In this document: positions 40,641 through 54,734 of the stretch, in pieces
Numbering within the stretch: the first letter of the stretch is position 1
How the letters are laid out: each line of letters starts with the position of its first letter
NCBI GenBank assembly: GCA_008508345.1
Contig: QNGE01000997.1
Coordinates: 127,683 to 191,682, forward strand
Origin: Paragonimus westermani
Taxonomy: Eukaryota; Platyhelminthes; Trematoda; Plagiorchiida; Troglotrematidae
Length of the DNA: 64,000 nt
Reading direction: 5' to 3'
Notes under the pieces: generated by a model
Databases searched by the model: none
Seen by the model: the letters and a program-made list of their open reading frames with translations, nothing else
What the model was told of the DNA's origin: nothing
Position numbers and translations under genes: made by a program

Positions 40641-43600
40641 GGGTGGTATTCAATTCGAAATACTCAAACATTGAGCCCAGGGGTCTATCGGACCTAATTT
40701 TCGTTTATCGTCTTGTTTTTAAGTGGGCTGAAAATAATTGGGACGCTTTCAATTGCACTCAAGTTGTAGAGATTTTTTATCATGACAGGATGTTAAGCCA
40801 ATAGGAACGGAATGCATAAACAGTAAACGAATATTTAGAAACAGTTACTACCCCACTATGTCATGTTGTTACCGAGTGATATCCGAAAGTTTCGCACACA
40901 AATTCTTGTTAAGAAATCAGATTGCTGGGATTAATATTGCAACTTGAAATGGATGCTATACTGTAGTCACGGATAAGAAACGCCTACTTTCTTTAGAACC
41001 GACAATACCGAGTTATTTTACTCACGTTGGGGGAGTGGAATGCCATTCAGGTTACATTATAACTATTCGAACCACTCAACAGTGGGTAAACTGTTCGCTG
41101 TGTGCTGGAAGACAAAACACCATCCAGATAAAAGACTAACTGTTGACGGAATGTCTGTACGATGCTGTGAATGCGCTGTTTGTTGAGAAACCAACCTGTA
41201 AATTGGGGGTGAACTGAAATTCTGTCAACACACATAAACAGGTTTAATTTAAATAGATATAACGTGATGTCATATTACTTTGGTAAGCTCGTATTAAATT
41301 GCAAAAGCCGGAGCAGGAATTCCAACAACAAAGTATCATATGCGCTGAGGTGTTTAGAATCAACCTAGTCAAGTGCTTTGTAAAAAAAGTTCCTTGGAAA
41401 TAAAGGTACTTGTCCAAACGATTAATGGTGATGATCCATTTTGCCAAATATCCGACAAGTACAATCGGAGAACCGTAAAGCCAACATGGTCACATGTGAC
41501 CCATGTGGAATAACGAAGAGCAATGAAGGTGAATCGGTGATTAGTTCTAGTTGAGACCTCCCGTCAAGTTTTTAAGGGGACAGTTACGTGTTCTGACCAA
41601 TAGTAAACAATCCTCCGAGGGACTGGAAAACCTGGAAGGTAATATGATGAATGAACCGGCAGTTTTGAAATTTATCAGTGATTTGTTAAGAGATTATGCG
41701 TACTTTCGTCTGTATGTCACGTGGAAAGAGTCAAACGAAAACAACTGAGACCAGATGAAGTAGAAAATCATCACTCCTGGTGCGCATCAACTGTACGATG
41801 TCTCTGTGCATTCGGACTATTTAGTGAAAGCGAACAGACGTAACGTACCTGTCAATCTGAAGTCCCAATTAACCCAGTGCCTCTAGGTCCAAAAACAAAC
41901 TATTATTACCTGTTCCAAATTTAAATTCACAATTCGTAAATCTAATGCAAGTCATGGAAGATAATTTGAAAGAATTGCCTCCAAAAAATGGAAACCTGAC
42001 TTCGAGGAGTAACATTGCCAACTAATGACCTAAAATGATTTATTATTTTTCAAACACAAGTCTACGAATCACCATCACAGCAATCACAACAATAAAACAC
42101 CAGCCAACTTGTAATGGAGTGCGGACGACTGTAGCTAGACAAAGTCACATCGATGTAGGTTTGTAGAATCGGTGATCATTGATCAAAGCGGAAAACAGCA
42201 ATGACGTGACTAGGTAAACAAGACTGTCGGAGACCATTTTTCAAAAGCAGTTATACAGAGTTTTATTAATAAAAAGAAAGCAGCGCGATCACTACTGTGT
42301 GCAACAAGATCTCAGAGGCTATTGGTGGAGTTCTTAGTGAAACAAGAAACACGAGTGATTTTAAAAAATATGGATCTATTTTCCGCCTGGCACATCTGAC
42401 TGATCCGCCAACAATTATGAGAAAAGTAGTCATGTAGTGACGACGAGCTCACACAGATGCAAAACTTCAGGATGGGGCTTTGTCAAAAGATGCTGTCTGA
42501 AATATCCATAAGAATGCGAAAACTACGGAAAATTTCGAGTGACGTTTAACACTCAAATCGAAATGCACGGACGGAAAACAGTCAGCCAGTAAGTAAACCA
42601 AAATTATGTTGAGTAGGTGCTAGAAGCAAATTGTGAAACCACAGAAGGCGGATCAATTTCGCACGCTTCATTTGGCAACGGATGTCACAACAGCTTCCTT
42701 GTTGTTCCAAAAGTCCTTCTTGAACAGGCCCGCAGCAAGCACAAGTAGATGAATGTATTCTCAGCAGATGAGAAACAGATTAATCTGTCCAGGATATATC
42801 CCAAAAATTTGTTTAAGCAGATGAAAAGAATGGAAAATAACGATCAGGTAGTTGATCTCGAAGGTATAGTAAAGCAGACTTCTGGGTGATGCTTTCAGAT
42901 AGCGTCAGACGAAGAATGTGGCGCGTCTCGTGAGAACAACTCAAATAGTCCAAAACAAGTTTGTCTCATGATTGGGTTTCCATGCGCTGATAGGGAACTT
43001 TTATAAACGGGCTACTTTTTTTTATTAGTACGTTGAGGGATGATGACTATAGTCTTCCTAACTATGTAAACTGTTTTTTCGAAGACAGCTAGTGCAGCAC
43101 TAATCTGCGATCCGCTTCTTACTTTGAACTGTATATAATCTCCTATAAAGACTCACAAGCGTATTTAAGGAGAACAAGTCCAGAAAATATGTACGTTATT
43201 TCCAGATTTACAAACGTGCTTTAGAACGTTATTCAACCGAGCCATAATGCTCATCAACAGACAAAGATATTGTCCAAAATGCGGTAATCACTGAACCACT
43301 TTGATCCTGATTGCTTTTGGTACTAACAGGAAACACTTAGGATTACTTTATTTCCCAAAGTGTTAGCTCACAAAAATCGACTTTGCAATTGCAAAAGCAA
43401 AAATTGTTGTTCAGTAAGAAAATGTTACAACCGTCGGGCAAAAAGTAGAACGTGGTTACCACCTGTTTGCCAAATTATGGAAAGCGCTTGTTTTGTGTTC
43501 AAAATCGATCGGTTTGCTACACGATGAAAAGTCGGTGCGCTAATGAGGTTAAATTCACATTCACTGCTAACGTACTCAATGTCGGACGAATGCAACGTAG

Positions 43601-46600
43601 AATTGAATGTATACCGTCTAGTGTAGACATGTAAAATTCCGCAAACACGCCACATTTGGCCGAAAATCCCGAAACCAAAAATCGGCCCAGACACTATGAA
43701 AAAGAATCCGATTAACAGTGAATACAGAATAAAACTATTAGCTGTCTTAATTTAAAAGAGAACCAACTGTGAAAAATCTGGGTTCCGGATGGAATCGAAC
43801 CACGTGGGCAAACTAACTTACCTCGTGTTTTTCGTCCTACTTATCAAGTAAGTTATGGATGTTTAAATTTGTTGTTTCGTTATGATAAGAGTTTCGGCTT
43901 CTAGCGTTAAAACCGTCACATAAAACATGTGACGAAAAGATTCTGGTTCTCTAAATGCTGATTTCCGAATTCATTTAAAGGCATATCACTATTTTGTTCG
44001 GAGAAAGCTTAATTTAATCCACCATCAAAATTAAATCTGCTTGAAATTCGATTACAATCTGACCTAAATGATAAGAACTTGCTAGACTGCTGTTAGTAAT
44101 GTATGGTTCAAGGTATTATTACACAACCTCCAATGACATCGTTTGGAATGCATTATTCAAGAGTTCTTCAAATATATCCACAACGAGAGTTGAGATCTTC
44201 GTCAAAGTAATTATCGTCCTATGTGCGGCTGACATCGTAATCGGACTGCTGGATGAACTGATCCAAGTGAACTAGGAGGCAAGTCTTGCATAGGGTAATG
44301 TTACCGTGGAACTTCATTTGCTTGTGTCAAATTCTCTGGTGTTTCAGAAGAAACACTGCACAACTTGTAATTAGTAGCCCACTTGTGAGTGAATTACATA
44401 TAATTCACTCATAAACTCGCTCTCGGACTCAGTAAAATCCACAGATTAGTACGGAAGACAGGGAAGCTTATTGGAATTTTGTAGTAGTTCAATTTGTAAC
44501 AAGATCTTGGATAGCACCACCGTTTTACAGATCGAAGTGGTGGCAGGTGGTTTCAACATCCGCACTAATTCATGGAATACTCTGGGTTCATAAAAAAAAT
44601 AACTAACTCGAAAAAGTGTTATCAACAACGTATTTTGACATTTGCCGCTCTCCTAGTAGAATATGCGTTCGAAATTTCCTGGACAAGCATACCTGATGTA
44701 TGTCAACAACCTTGAAATCGGTCCTGTTTTTCTTGAATTCTGACTTTTAAACACAGTGCCAATCCCCTATTAACGTGTACAAGACCAGCCTAAAAAAATG
44801 GCGATTTCAAAACAAATTTTTCACCCGAAAAGTCGGCTCCTCACATATGGTCATACAATACAGCAAACTATGGGAATGCACTCTGATATTTTAGTATGTC
44901 ATATGAGCTTGATAATGAGTGCACTTTATTTAATTGTTGCTGTGATGGCATCGGCTTTGGTTTCGACCCTAATGTGGACCACAGTAATTGAGGCGCATGG
45001 CCAGATCGTTTTAACCATTGGTCAGTTACAACTACTGATAACTTCGTGGAGATGGACATGTCTGGCTGGTAAGAGCGGGTTAATGGGGCCGGTATTTGGT
45101 CAGTCGTAATCAGTATATGCCAACAAGGCGGCTAGTAACTGTCACGACCTGCGATTAAATCTAACTGGGACTACTAAAACCGTCTAACAATACGTTCACT
45201 GCACTAAAGACTCAAACGGTCCCCGACAGTAATTTGGTTCCTAATAGCTTGCTGTGAAGTCTGAATCGTTCCGGTTTGAAAAAGCCGACATAGGATAACT
45301 GGTTCCGTACGGTTTTGCCAGAAATGGTCTAGGTGAAATATCCCCTCTGGTTCGTTATGCACGTTTGGCTCATCAATGGGACAAAATCAAAGGAACAACT
45401 TATGCATACTACTCGCTCGATATAATTAAGTACGACCCAGTCAGATTATGTCGTTCTAATACACCAAGTCTACTAGACTTAGGAGACTATTGCAGAAGCA
45501 GCCCGACTCATGTTTCTTATCAGTTCTTCCAGAGCATTTTTACCAGGTGAATTGGTAACTGTGGAATTCCGGTAAATTTGCCAAACCGGTAGTTTCCAAA
45601 TATTCTCACTAGATATCTGGATTGCAGACTGCCCATTGCAAACTTTTGAACCCATAACAAAGTAACCACACTGCGCGTGTGCATAGTAAGTTATTGCTAC
45701 CAAAATTCGTTGAGAAGCGACAAATTCGTACATGTAGCTTTGTGAAATATGGACGAAGAACATTCCAGTGTCACAAAGCAGGCTATGGCGCTTTGGTTTC
45801 CATCAAGGTAGCCAGATCACAGGGACCACCCACCAAAACGTAGCCATTAATCGCGTTTTTGCCTAGCTGCTTGTGGAAAATTGTCATTCTAAGCATGTAG
45901 ATCCATCCAATTTGACTTTGTCGTAGCTAATCACAACATGGAATCGCTGGTGCGTCTAATAAACACGATTTTCTGCGAACTGTAAGTGAGACAACCCTGT
46001 ACATTCCGCTTAAAGTCATTTAAAGTGGCTCCGCAGTCATCTTTGTATACCGAAGCCTCAATTTTGTTGTTCTAACACAAGCACATCTGAAGGATAACGA
46101 GTGGGTCATTGGACGACTACTTCATTTCGAGGAGGCAATTGTGTGTTCGTGTACTAGCTGGTTTAAATAACACGGCTGTCCTTAAACTGCAGTGTGTAAC
46201 ATTTTCACCTGCACAGTAATGGTGCAATCTATCATGAGATCGAAACCCTTCACTGTTACAAGGACTCGCCCTTCGTCAGTTGTGTCAAGTTACCGTCTTC
46301 TCCTAGGTTGAGCACTGTGAAACTGAGAGCCCACTGTTTAACTCACAACATCACTCATTACTTCATGTTCACTTATTGGCCAATAAACTACACTGGGCTA
46401 ATCATGTAACGTCTAAAGTGTGCGACAGTTCTCCCACGAATGCATCTGTGGCTTTCGGAATTACCTCCAGTTTCGAACCTAAGTTGTATACTTGTAGGAT
46501 TTTGCTTACGGCTATTTCTGACAGGATTATCGATCATCATAAGTTCATTATTAAGGCACCTTCAGACTGTATGAAAGGTATTCGGTTGGAACAGCAGTCC

Positions 46601-49600
46601 TGTTATGTTCACCTATTGAGTTGATTGAGAAAAAAGGTTCATAAACAGATGTCCTGAGAAAATTTGTAGATAACCATAACAGTTTGTTGTGTTATTCACG
46701 AAATATATATCAAAAGCATGAAAAACACAGTCGGGCTTTATAACCATTTGTTCTCTAAGTGCGGATGAGCAGAAACGTGCAATGGCCTTGCAGAATTTTG
46801 AGAGAATGTCAAAAAAAATGACGGCGATTTACATGTGTAACGGCAGTTGTACTTCCTGGAAATGGACACGTTACTGTCAAAAGCCATGTAGTAGAAAGAT
46901 GTCGTGTGTGCCTGTTTAATTCAGTTTTTTCAAATTCTCTGTACATATAGATAGAGAATGATTATTCCCGTAACTGTGAAAAAGGGGGGTCCTCGATTTT
47001 TTACATTAATCTGCAGCAAACAATCTTTTATTTAACCAAAATATAAATCCGTTATTTCCATATACTGTACATAGTAGAGTTGAAAAATTGATAAAATATT
47101 TTACTGCCTGGCTGAAATAATTAAAAGGCACTATTTTAGATTCATCAGTGATTGTTAGAATGAAGTTTTATGCTGGCATAGCAAATTTATCCGAATACCT
47201 AAAAGTACTTCTTTTCCGTGTTGTCATAGATTATCGTTGAAGTTTGGAATTGCTATAAACAGGATTTAACAGGAAGTCCAACAGTCCACAGGATTAAAGA
47301 CTGGTTAAGCAATCCCTTTTTGTACTGAGTCGTTAGAACTATGAAACTAGTCGCGTGATTTCAGAATCAAAAGTGCATGACACTGTGAAACGTCACGCTC
47401 TCGCAACCTTTATGTCTGAAGTTGTCTTAATAAGATCACTGGTTGATGTCTTCCTCCAGCTGTATTTTGGAAACCTCTCATATATAATACACGCCTACCT
47501 ACGTCAGCAACCGTAGAATATGGATCACCGTAGAAAATGTCCTAGTTATAGGACCCACATATTTGGCTTTAATAATAAGCAGAGTATTAAAAAAGGATCG
47601 CATAATGTACAGGACGTTTTTATCCTGTCATCTACTGTGTCGGTTGTTAATTTTGGTTTTACAGCCGACACCCCAATTTTCGTCCTACTAAAGATTGAGT
47701 GTCACTAACATTTGACCACATATTTCGAATTCCAATGAACTTCACAACCACCCATTCGCAGAAATGTACTACAATCAGGTTCCGATTTTCCTATACCTTG
47801 TCATGTTACATACGCTTGAAATGATCTGATTCTGAGTGCCGGTTCAATTTCCTATGAGGAGGCTGCGTTAACCGCCGTAACATTTGCTTTTTGTTAAGCA
47901 TGAGCGAATTACAACATAACAAAACGTTTCCATCTCCTTCTTCACTGGCCGTGCCCTGAAAAAATGCGTCTACTCTTCCACCTAAGATAAGTTGACTGAC
48001 CCGTTTCTCATTCGAGGGTTTACTTTCTTCCTTTATCTGTGTAACTGAAAGCGTTAGACACAAAGCTATAACGCCAACGGTAAAATGTATAACAAAGCTC
48101 TGTTTGCCGCGGAGATACCTGGGCGTTAAACACCACGTGGAATTTGTCTGTTTACTATCCCAATCTAACAGCCTTCAAGTCCTAACTAGTTTTCTTGTGC
48201 CCTATGCTTTTCGATAGGCATGCTGCATTTCCCGACCGTAGCTGTTAGAAAAATGCTGTGAATGGTTACAATCTGAAGTATGTAATATATAAATCACAAA
48301 CAAGTATTTATGGCTTGAATTATTTGCATGTGACCTAATCTCTACTGAGTAACAAATTGACGACAAACTGTTAAACAGTGTGTGGGAACTCATTTAATAG
48401 TCTAACAAAAACCATAACTTTAACAGGCCGTGTAGCTGAATGAGAATAGACGGAGCTGATAATGTTTGTTCTGTCTGGATAAAACCGAATTGTGGTTGGC
48501 ATGTTAACCCTATAATCACAAGATTCGGAGTAAAATTTTCGGTCCGGATACAGACTTGCACTAGTGACAAGTGAAATGTTCAAATTAAGCGTTATCTTTA
48601 AAAATAGGCTAGTCAGAAAGTTTATCTGAATGCAAAACTGCTATGAAATATGTGAAACATGTGGTTACTGGCAGTCACAATCACCGAACATCAAACATGA
48701 ATATAGAATAATTGTTGTATTCATTTGACAGCCTTCGGTTCTAAACTGGTAAACATTCCTCATGGAAAAACGCTTGTACGTGCAAATCTATTGATTGTAA
48801 ACGGAAGTGACTGAACTCAGCCCATCTTCCGAAAACTTGCTTGAAAGTGATAGTTTTTGATAATGTGTCACGTACTTTGGAATCTCATTCAAAACTAAAC
48901 ACTATATGACCGGCTTTGTCTCAGTTCGAGCCAAATGGGTGGAAAAAGTGAATTTGTTTTCCATACCAATATCTGAAGCCTTTGCCTTGAGCTTCGTTGG
49001 GGATGTCTGGTTCGAGCATCACTCGTGATCTTGCAGTATTCAGTGGTTCAAGTAACTATGATCAACCTCGGGTTGATTTAATAGTTGATGATTGGATACC
49101 GAAAGTGATTAGTACACACAATCCAAATGTGATAGTATTACAATTTCATAATGCCTACCTTGCGTTCGACTTTACTGGTTATGGTTGCTATTTTTACCAA
49201 ATTACCTTGTTTGTTGTCAACACCTCTTCATAGATTTCGCTGTGTGCGATTACCTAAACTAGAAAGTGCACAGTTAACGTCAGTCGGTATATAGTGTACC
49301 AAAAATATTTACGCGGCGTAGTCAGAAATAGCGCCACGGTGAATAGCTTGTGCTTTGTTATCCTATCCGAAAATTCTCATTCTCGCGGGAACGACAGTGT
49401 GTGGTATAAGGAGTTCATTGTTAAAATACATTCGCCATGCCCAGCAGATAGAATACGATATTTTAGCATGTAAGAAAAGCTCATGTACAATGATCTTTAG
49501 ACTTGTACCTCTCGATCGCTTGAGAATGACAAGCTCAACTAGGATCAAAATTTTCAGGTCTGTGAATGAAGGATCAAGTTCTGAACTAACCGAATGTGCG

Positions 49601-49606
49601 GCAATG
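40641..49606. other. no recognisable gene; one minus-strand B-box-like site
   Basis: GGTTCGATTCC, an exact pol III B-box consensus, lies on the minus strand within about 43780-43800. No matching acceptor stem or A box was found upstream, so it is not called as a tRNA. A plus-strand frame at 44798-45109 has hydrophobic stretches. A minus-strand open stretch of about 124 codons (about 48175-47803) includes HFTVGVIALCLTLSVTQ but has no start codon ahead of it. Both are within chance length. Confidence 0.45.
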
Positions 49607-50125
49607 AAGATGTGGGTAACAAGCACGGTAAAATCTTAGGATATTCCTTGTTATTCACCGGTCAGGGGTATATAAATGCAACGTGCAATAAATTACCGTC
49701 CTCTGCTGGTTAGTTTGTATCAGTGGATGTGAGTTATCAAATTCTGTCAAGCTTACTCGAGTTGGAGATCATATCATATACTGAGGTCACTTCAATTATT
49801 TTACCTAATACAAAAAGTATTCGTAATGGCAACGTTTACAAAAACAAGCAGATGCACAAACGAAAACTCCCATTAACAATTCAAAGTAGTGGAAATGTGA
49901 TGAGAATCAACAGCATAAAAATTTGAGTCCAGTAGTGCTAAGTTACAACTGAATCTTTCCAAAATCTGCCCAAATGTGATCACTCAGCAGAGTCTATATG
50001 AGAAACAAATGTCAAGGGTGACGTACGTGAGACGAGCTCAAAACGCTACATTTTAGATGGAAATCATAATAGAATCATTAGTTGCCTGTGGACATTACTT
50101 ATTTTTATGCCCTGTCAACTTTATA

Positions 50126-50185
50126 AACACTTGAAATTATCACGCTATTTCAAAACCCATTTGGGTTTGTGTGATTTCAAGTGTT
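50126..50185. repeat. imperfect 60-base hairpin inside the left arm
   Basis: AACACTTGAAATTATCAC at 50126-50143 pairs with GTGATTTCAAGTGTT at 50171-50185. An inner palindrome, AAACCCATTTGGGTTT, sits between them. The same structure recurs at 63422-63481 in the right arm. It could be the core of a small inverted-repeat element. No target duplication was established. Confidence 0.6.
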
Positions 50186-53100
50186 GCAGATTTCATAAAT
50201 TATGTTAGCCGGCAGTTATTTGAAAATTTCTAGCGGAAGAAATGTGGGAAGTCAGTTTATTTGAACAAATGACAGCTTTTTCTTATGAATACCTTTCAAA
50301 ATAACTTAAATACATAGGGACAAAGTGTACTCGTAATTTTGTCTTATTCCATCAAGTTTTCAGTCAACACTGAATTTCAGTACTGAAAAACCGAACATGA
50401 ATTAATCGTGTTGGAACTTACAGCCATATGCACTACAGGTTAACCATGACAACATATGACAGTAACTCACGAAAAACGACTAGAATGAAATTACCACTGC
50501 ATCGAATCAACCTGAGTCTTATTGCATTACATGCTTTCAAAAATGATTTGAATACGCCAAGATAAACGGCAACAGAATTTAGTGGTCAAAAAAATTGGTA
50601 AAGATTTCGTTCCATGTGTGGCCGAATGCCGTGGCAACTAGGTTGAACAAGGGACCACGTCTTAAATCATGTTTGCTGTGTCCAACTTTGTATGAAATTA
50701 CGCAACCAACATACTTTATCAACAAACGAAAGCGGAAAATTCAAGTAGAGCGGCTTCTTAAACACCAAGTAAGCCACTTTTTACCATCCAAGATTGGTTT
50801 TCTGGTTCCGTGTACATCTTGTGTTTACAAACCTTTAACGAACTAAGCCTATATTTAGCATTTCAGCTGTTAATGTATCCTCTGTGATGTACGAGCCTAA
50901 AGTTTTTCCCGGAGCTTCTCAGTAAAACTATGAAATTATCGCTTCACATTCTACTGGTAAGTGAGTGTATTTTTAACTTCAAGAGTTAGTGAGAAAAATG
51001 TGACATGAAACTGCATCTGAGGTATAATTAGATAATGCATTAACTAACACAACTGGATTAAAGAAACGCTTCAGGTAAGTGAATTATACACACCCGAACT
51101 GATCTACGATAAAACCCATACACATTTGATCATAAGAAATTGACACAGAAACAATCGAAAAATGCTTCATACTCAAGGTGAAGGACGAATTAAATAAATG
51201 TCTGCAGATATCTTAATCACGTTTAGACACTAAAATGACTAATAGAAGTCTGGCGAGTTACTGAACACGTTCTCAATAGTCTTCTCGTAAATGAGATACT
51301 ATAAAATCATCTTAACATCTGGTGCTGCCGATGTGTTGAGGCTGTCCGAATAAATAATTTTAGGCTGTTTATGTGCTCAGAGAGTTATTTGAGGATCTAA
51401 CTATGCCTCAGGTATATTAAGCTTTTCCAACGCGTTGATCGATTAGCTTGCGTTATATTTGATTTTATCTAGTGATTTGCGTAGTCATTTTGATGCTCTA
51501 TGTAAGAGTAGTTTTGCACACATTCAGTTCAGCTGTCATCAAGGTGTCATGAAATATTTTCTCAGCGATACTATGAATGCTTCAAATCTTTATTTGCACC
51601 GCAGAAATAACTGGTTTAAGATATTGACAATTATGGCAACTCCGGATCAAATAACTAGACCTGCTTTTAATGGATATTTTCGTGTACGAATTCAACAAAG
51701 ATGGGATGCTGTTAACCCCACCAGAAACAGTAACATCAATGTAGAGTTACTGACAGCAGTAAAATTAATACTAGTCTGAAAATCTATGAGAGTCAATCAT
51801 TTTATATCATAAAACCTGTATAATGAGTCGCGTTTATAACGTTGATGCACCAGTAAAACTTCAAAAATTTGTTGATTTATTCCGATTTACTAATCATTCA
51901 TACTGAAACCACCTGGAAGGACTTGCGAAATCAGAGTTTGCTAAGATCCACGGGAATTAAAAAGTTGTATTTCAAACGGTGTGTTAGATATAGTACACCC
52001 TAATGAGAAACCAAGTTTACTCTGCTGAGTTTATTGGTTTTGCTGAACACAAGGTAGAAACATTTCGAATCATTATCCTTCATGCAGAATTCCTGAGTGG
52101 TCATTTATTTGTCAGCCCCTGTCTTTGGGTGTGCTCAAAAACTTTACAAGCGTTAACGGTTCCCAATTAGAACGTTCGTGATAATAACCGTCTATAAGTT
52201 CAAACGCAGGTAGTTGACAATCAAACTACATTAAAATTGTTCACAACATGTTTTCAAACCGGCTACAGAATATTTAGCAATGGTATCAAAATACCTCATA
52301 GGTGAACATTTATAGTTTCAAACGGTTCTCACATTATCCTAGAAACGACCGAACGAGTGGGTCTCGCAAACTGATCTTTTATGAGGTGAATGCACGATCA
52401 ATTATGTGGATGTCTTGGAATGTACGCCTGCTGTTACGAACTTTTGGACATTGCTCGTATAACTGGGTCTGCATCAGTTTGAGACAACCCAAGTGAATTT
52501 TGTTCCGGACTCACGATTTGCTTATTTCGTCGTTCTTTTTTCTTTCAGTAATGTCTAAGACGTTGGGGATTCAGTTATAGGCTACTAAGCATACTAAGTG
52601 CAAGAATATGTCAATAAACCCTGTACTTTTAAACCCACGTGTTAAATTCACAGTTTGTCTTTCACTGGACTTGTCACTGCGCAAGATCAGTAGATGCAAA
52701 CTGTTTTAATAGACTACGCCTCAACATAAATGTGTTACTTCGAGTACCTCAATGTAGGAGTGGTCTATGCAAATTAAAATGAAGGTTTTGCCTTGTTACA
52801 GAAAGACAAACAAAAACCTTCTAATCCATTTGAGTAAAATAATTGCTAATTCCACCGGACAACCAGTTGTGTAACGTGACTCAAAACCAGTCCAAGTACA
52901 GACAAGAATCAACTAAATTATGCTGAAACGTGTAAATACGAATGTGAACTATTGGTGGAATGTATAGCAAGCCAATTCAAATCGTGCGGATGTGTGGAGG
53001 AAAGCGGAAACTTAGTCGTCCACCTCACGTGAAGTATACAATTAATTGACGGATGTCAGTAAAATGACAGAACCTCCGCCCCATTGCAGTATGTACTGTT

Positions 53101-53656
53101 TAAAAATCTAAGTCAATACTGTTTGCACTGTTGTCACATCGATGAACATAATTCATCTGCCCGTAGACCTGAGAAAACTTCGTATACTTATCATTGATTT
53201 ACTCTGAAATTTCTTGACACATCCGGGCATTCATTTTCTTCTCCTGAACTCAATCAAAATAAACATACATTCTGAACTGTAGTTGGAATCAATGCGTGTA
53301 TCACACAAATGGGTATATGTTCAACCTAAAGAAACCAAAACCTTCAGCGAAGCATCCGTAATACTTCATCTCACTATACGATAACTAACATATACCGATT
53401 AACATCGTCGTCACCTTTTATGAAAAAGCGTTAAGGTTCAACAACATATTGATGAACGGATTTCAGACTACGGAAACGTTAGTTAATAATTCCTTTGCAC
53501 CCACTAGGAAGCCTCATAAACAATTTCATATACTGAAAAAACCTCGCCCTTTTCTGTTGTCTTTAATTTGCCATGTTTTTTCTTAAAATCGGCCAAGAAT
53601 GTGTTTATTGGTTAGTATGATGAAAGGTGGAAAGCTTCGGAGAATACATCACTACA

Positions 53657-53850
53657 GGTAAGTAATCGGGGATTTGGTTAATTTCTAGTTGAACGAAACG
53701 CACAATAGGCCACAACTGTCGCATTTGGATAGAATTTCCAGCCAGTCTCCATCGAAATGAACCCTCTTTAGAGCTCGTCTGTAGTGCATATCTTTGCCAC
53801 CTCCGAAATCCACATACCAGCCACGCTTTGCTGAGGCGACCGGGCAATCT
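53657..53850 (-). repeat. dispersed ~200 bp repeat, copy E
   Basis: The minus strand reads GCCCGGTCGCCTCAGCAAAG, GGGTTCATTTCGATGGAGAC, TGGCTGGAAATTCTATCC, and near the end AATTAACCAAATCCCCGATT. It mirrors copy F, which starts about 100 bases away in the opposite orientation. The mirrored copy in the right arm is at 59757-59950 (plus). The 83-codon frame over it is a by-product of the repeat. Confidence 0.6.
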
Positions 53851-53948
53851 GTTCATTAGTAGTAGGCGGGAGGAATCCGTCGTTCACACATAATAATTGG
53901 GTTTTGCCTAATGTGATTGTCTAATGTCATTGGTACATTAGCCAACAC

Positions 53949-54138
53949 GGTTGCTTCATCAAGGCGTGGTCGGAACTCAAGTCCTGGCAGTGGCACTACT
54001 GACGAGCTTTAATGAGAGCAAACTTGTTTGATGGTTCGTTTCGAAGGAAGCTGGTTGAAAGTCTCTCTGAATGCGAAGGCTGCGATCAATTTCGAGTGAC
54101 GTTCAATTTGGAATTAACCAAGTCCCTGACTACTCACC
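53949..54138 (+). repeat. dispersed ~200 bp repeat, copy F
   Basis: CACGGTTGCTTCATCAAGGC, then GACGAGCTTTAATGAGAGC, GGTTCGTTTCGAAGGAAGC, TGGTTGAAAGTCTCTCTGAA, TGCGAAGGCTGCGATCAATT and GGAATTAACCAAGTCCCTGA. This looks like the best-kept copy in the window. The mirrored copy is at 59469-59658 (minus). Confidence 0.6.
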
Positions 54139-54298
54139 AATAATCTAAAATATCGCCCAACGGATTTGATGAGAAGAGGGATTTTGATCTGTCTTTGAAG
54201 TTCTAATTGCAGATTGTCGACCGAAGTAAACAGGGCAGTTACTGTGCATCTTCTCGAGAAATTTGGGCAGTTTGATCGTTAGTTTATCACAGTCATCA

Positions 54299-54734
54299 TT
54301 TACCAAAATACACTATTCTAAACCTCTGGGAAAATGCAAAGGACTTGCTTAATTCTTTATTAAACAATCCCGAAAATCCAGAGACTGCGATAGTGTTCCG
54401 TTTTCACGGTCAGCAGTTTGGCCATCTACAAAGCTGTTATCTCATAGATTCTTGATCGTCTTAACTCAGCTATTTCTTCAGTGTCCTCAGTGTGATTTAA
54501 GAAGTCTGCTGTCCTGGTGTTCTATACAATACCAATAGTTTGGACATTTTTCGTAAGGTCTTTAATTAAGATGCTCTTGGAAGACGCGGCAGAAGCCCAA
54601 TGCAAAACTCTTATATGACCGCTGTTGAGCTGCCGTGATAGAAATGCTTACAAACAGCGTTCATTTTCTCTGCTACTATCTTTAAACCATCTGGGATAAA
54701 AGTTAAGGTCTGTGAGTCAAAAAAGTGTTAAAAC
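54299..54734. other. diverged block inside otherwise identical arms
   Basis: Between these positions the left arm differs from the right arm (58896-59308) by dozens of substitutions and a net 23-base length difference, of which 21 bases come from one indel near 54710-54730. On both sides the arms are identical again: about 565 bases inside and more than 4.6 kb outside. No gene was recognised in the block. Confidence 0.85.

Noticed and set aside
43780..43860. Minus-strand tRNA gene suggested by GGTTCGATTCC
   Set aside because: No pairing acceptor stem, no A box at the right distance, and a poor T stem. At most a SINE fragment.
44798..45109. 103-codon frame with membrane-like stretches and a possible donor near 45067
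   Set aside because: No family recognised. Hydrophobic frames are common in AT-rich DNA.
47803..48175. Minus-strand open stretch of about 124 codons with a hydrophobic segment, possibly a secreted precursor
   Set aside because: No ATG before the hydrophobic part, no clear splice sites, and about two such lengths are expected by chance in the window.
51459..51779. 106-codon open frame present in both arms
   Set aside because: Its conservation only reflects arm identity, its length is within chance, and no domain was recognised.
53605..53856. 83-codon frame on the minus strand and its twin at 59751-60002
   Set aside because: It lies over copy E of the dispersed repeat. Other copies are not open in that frame.
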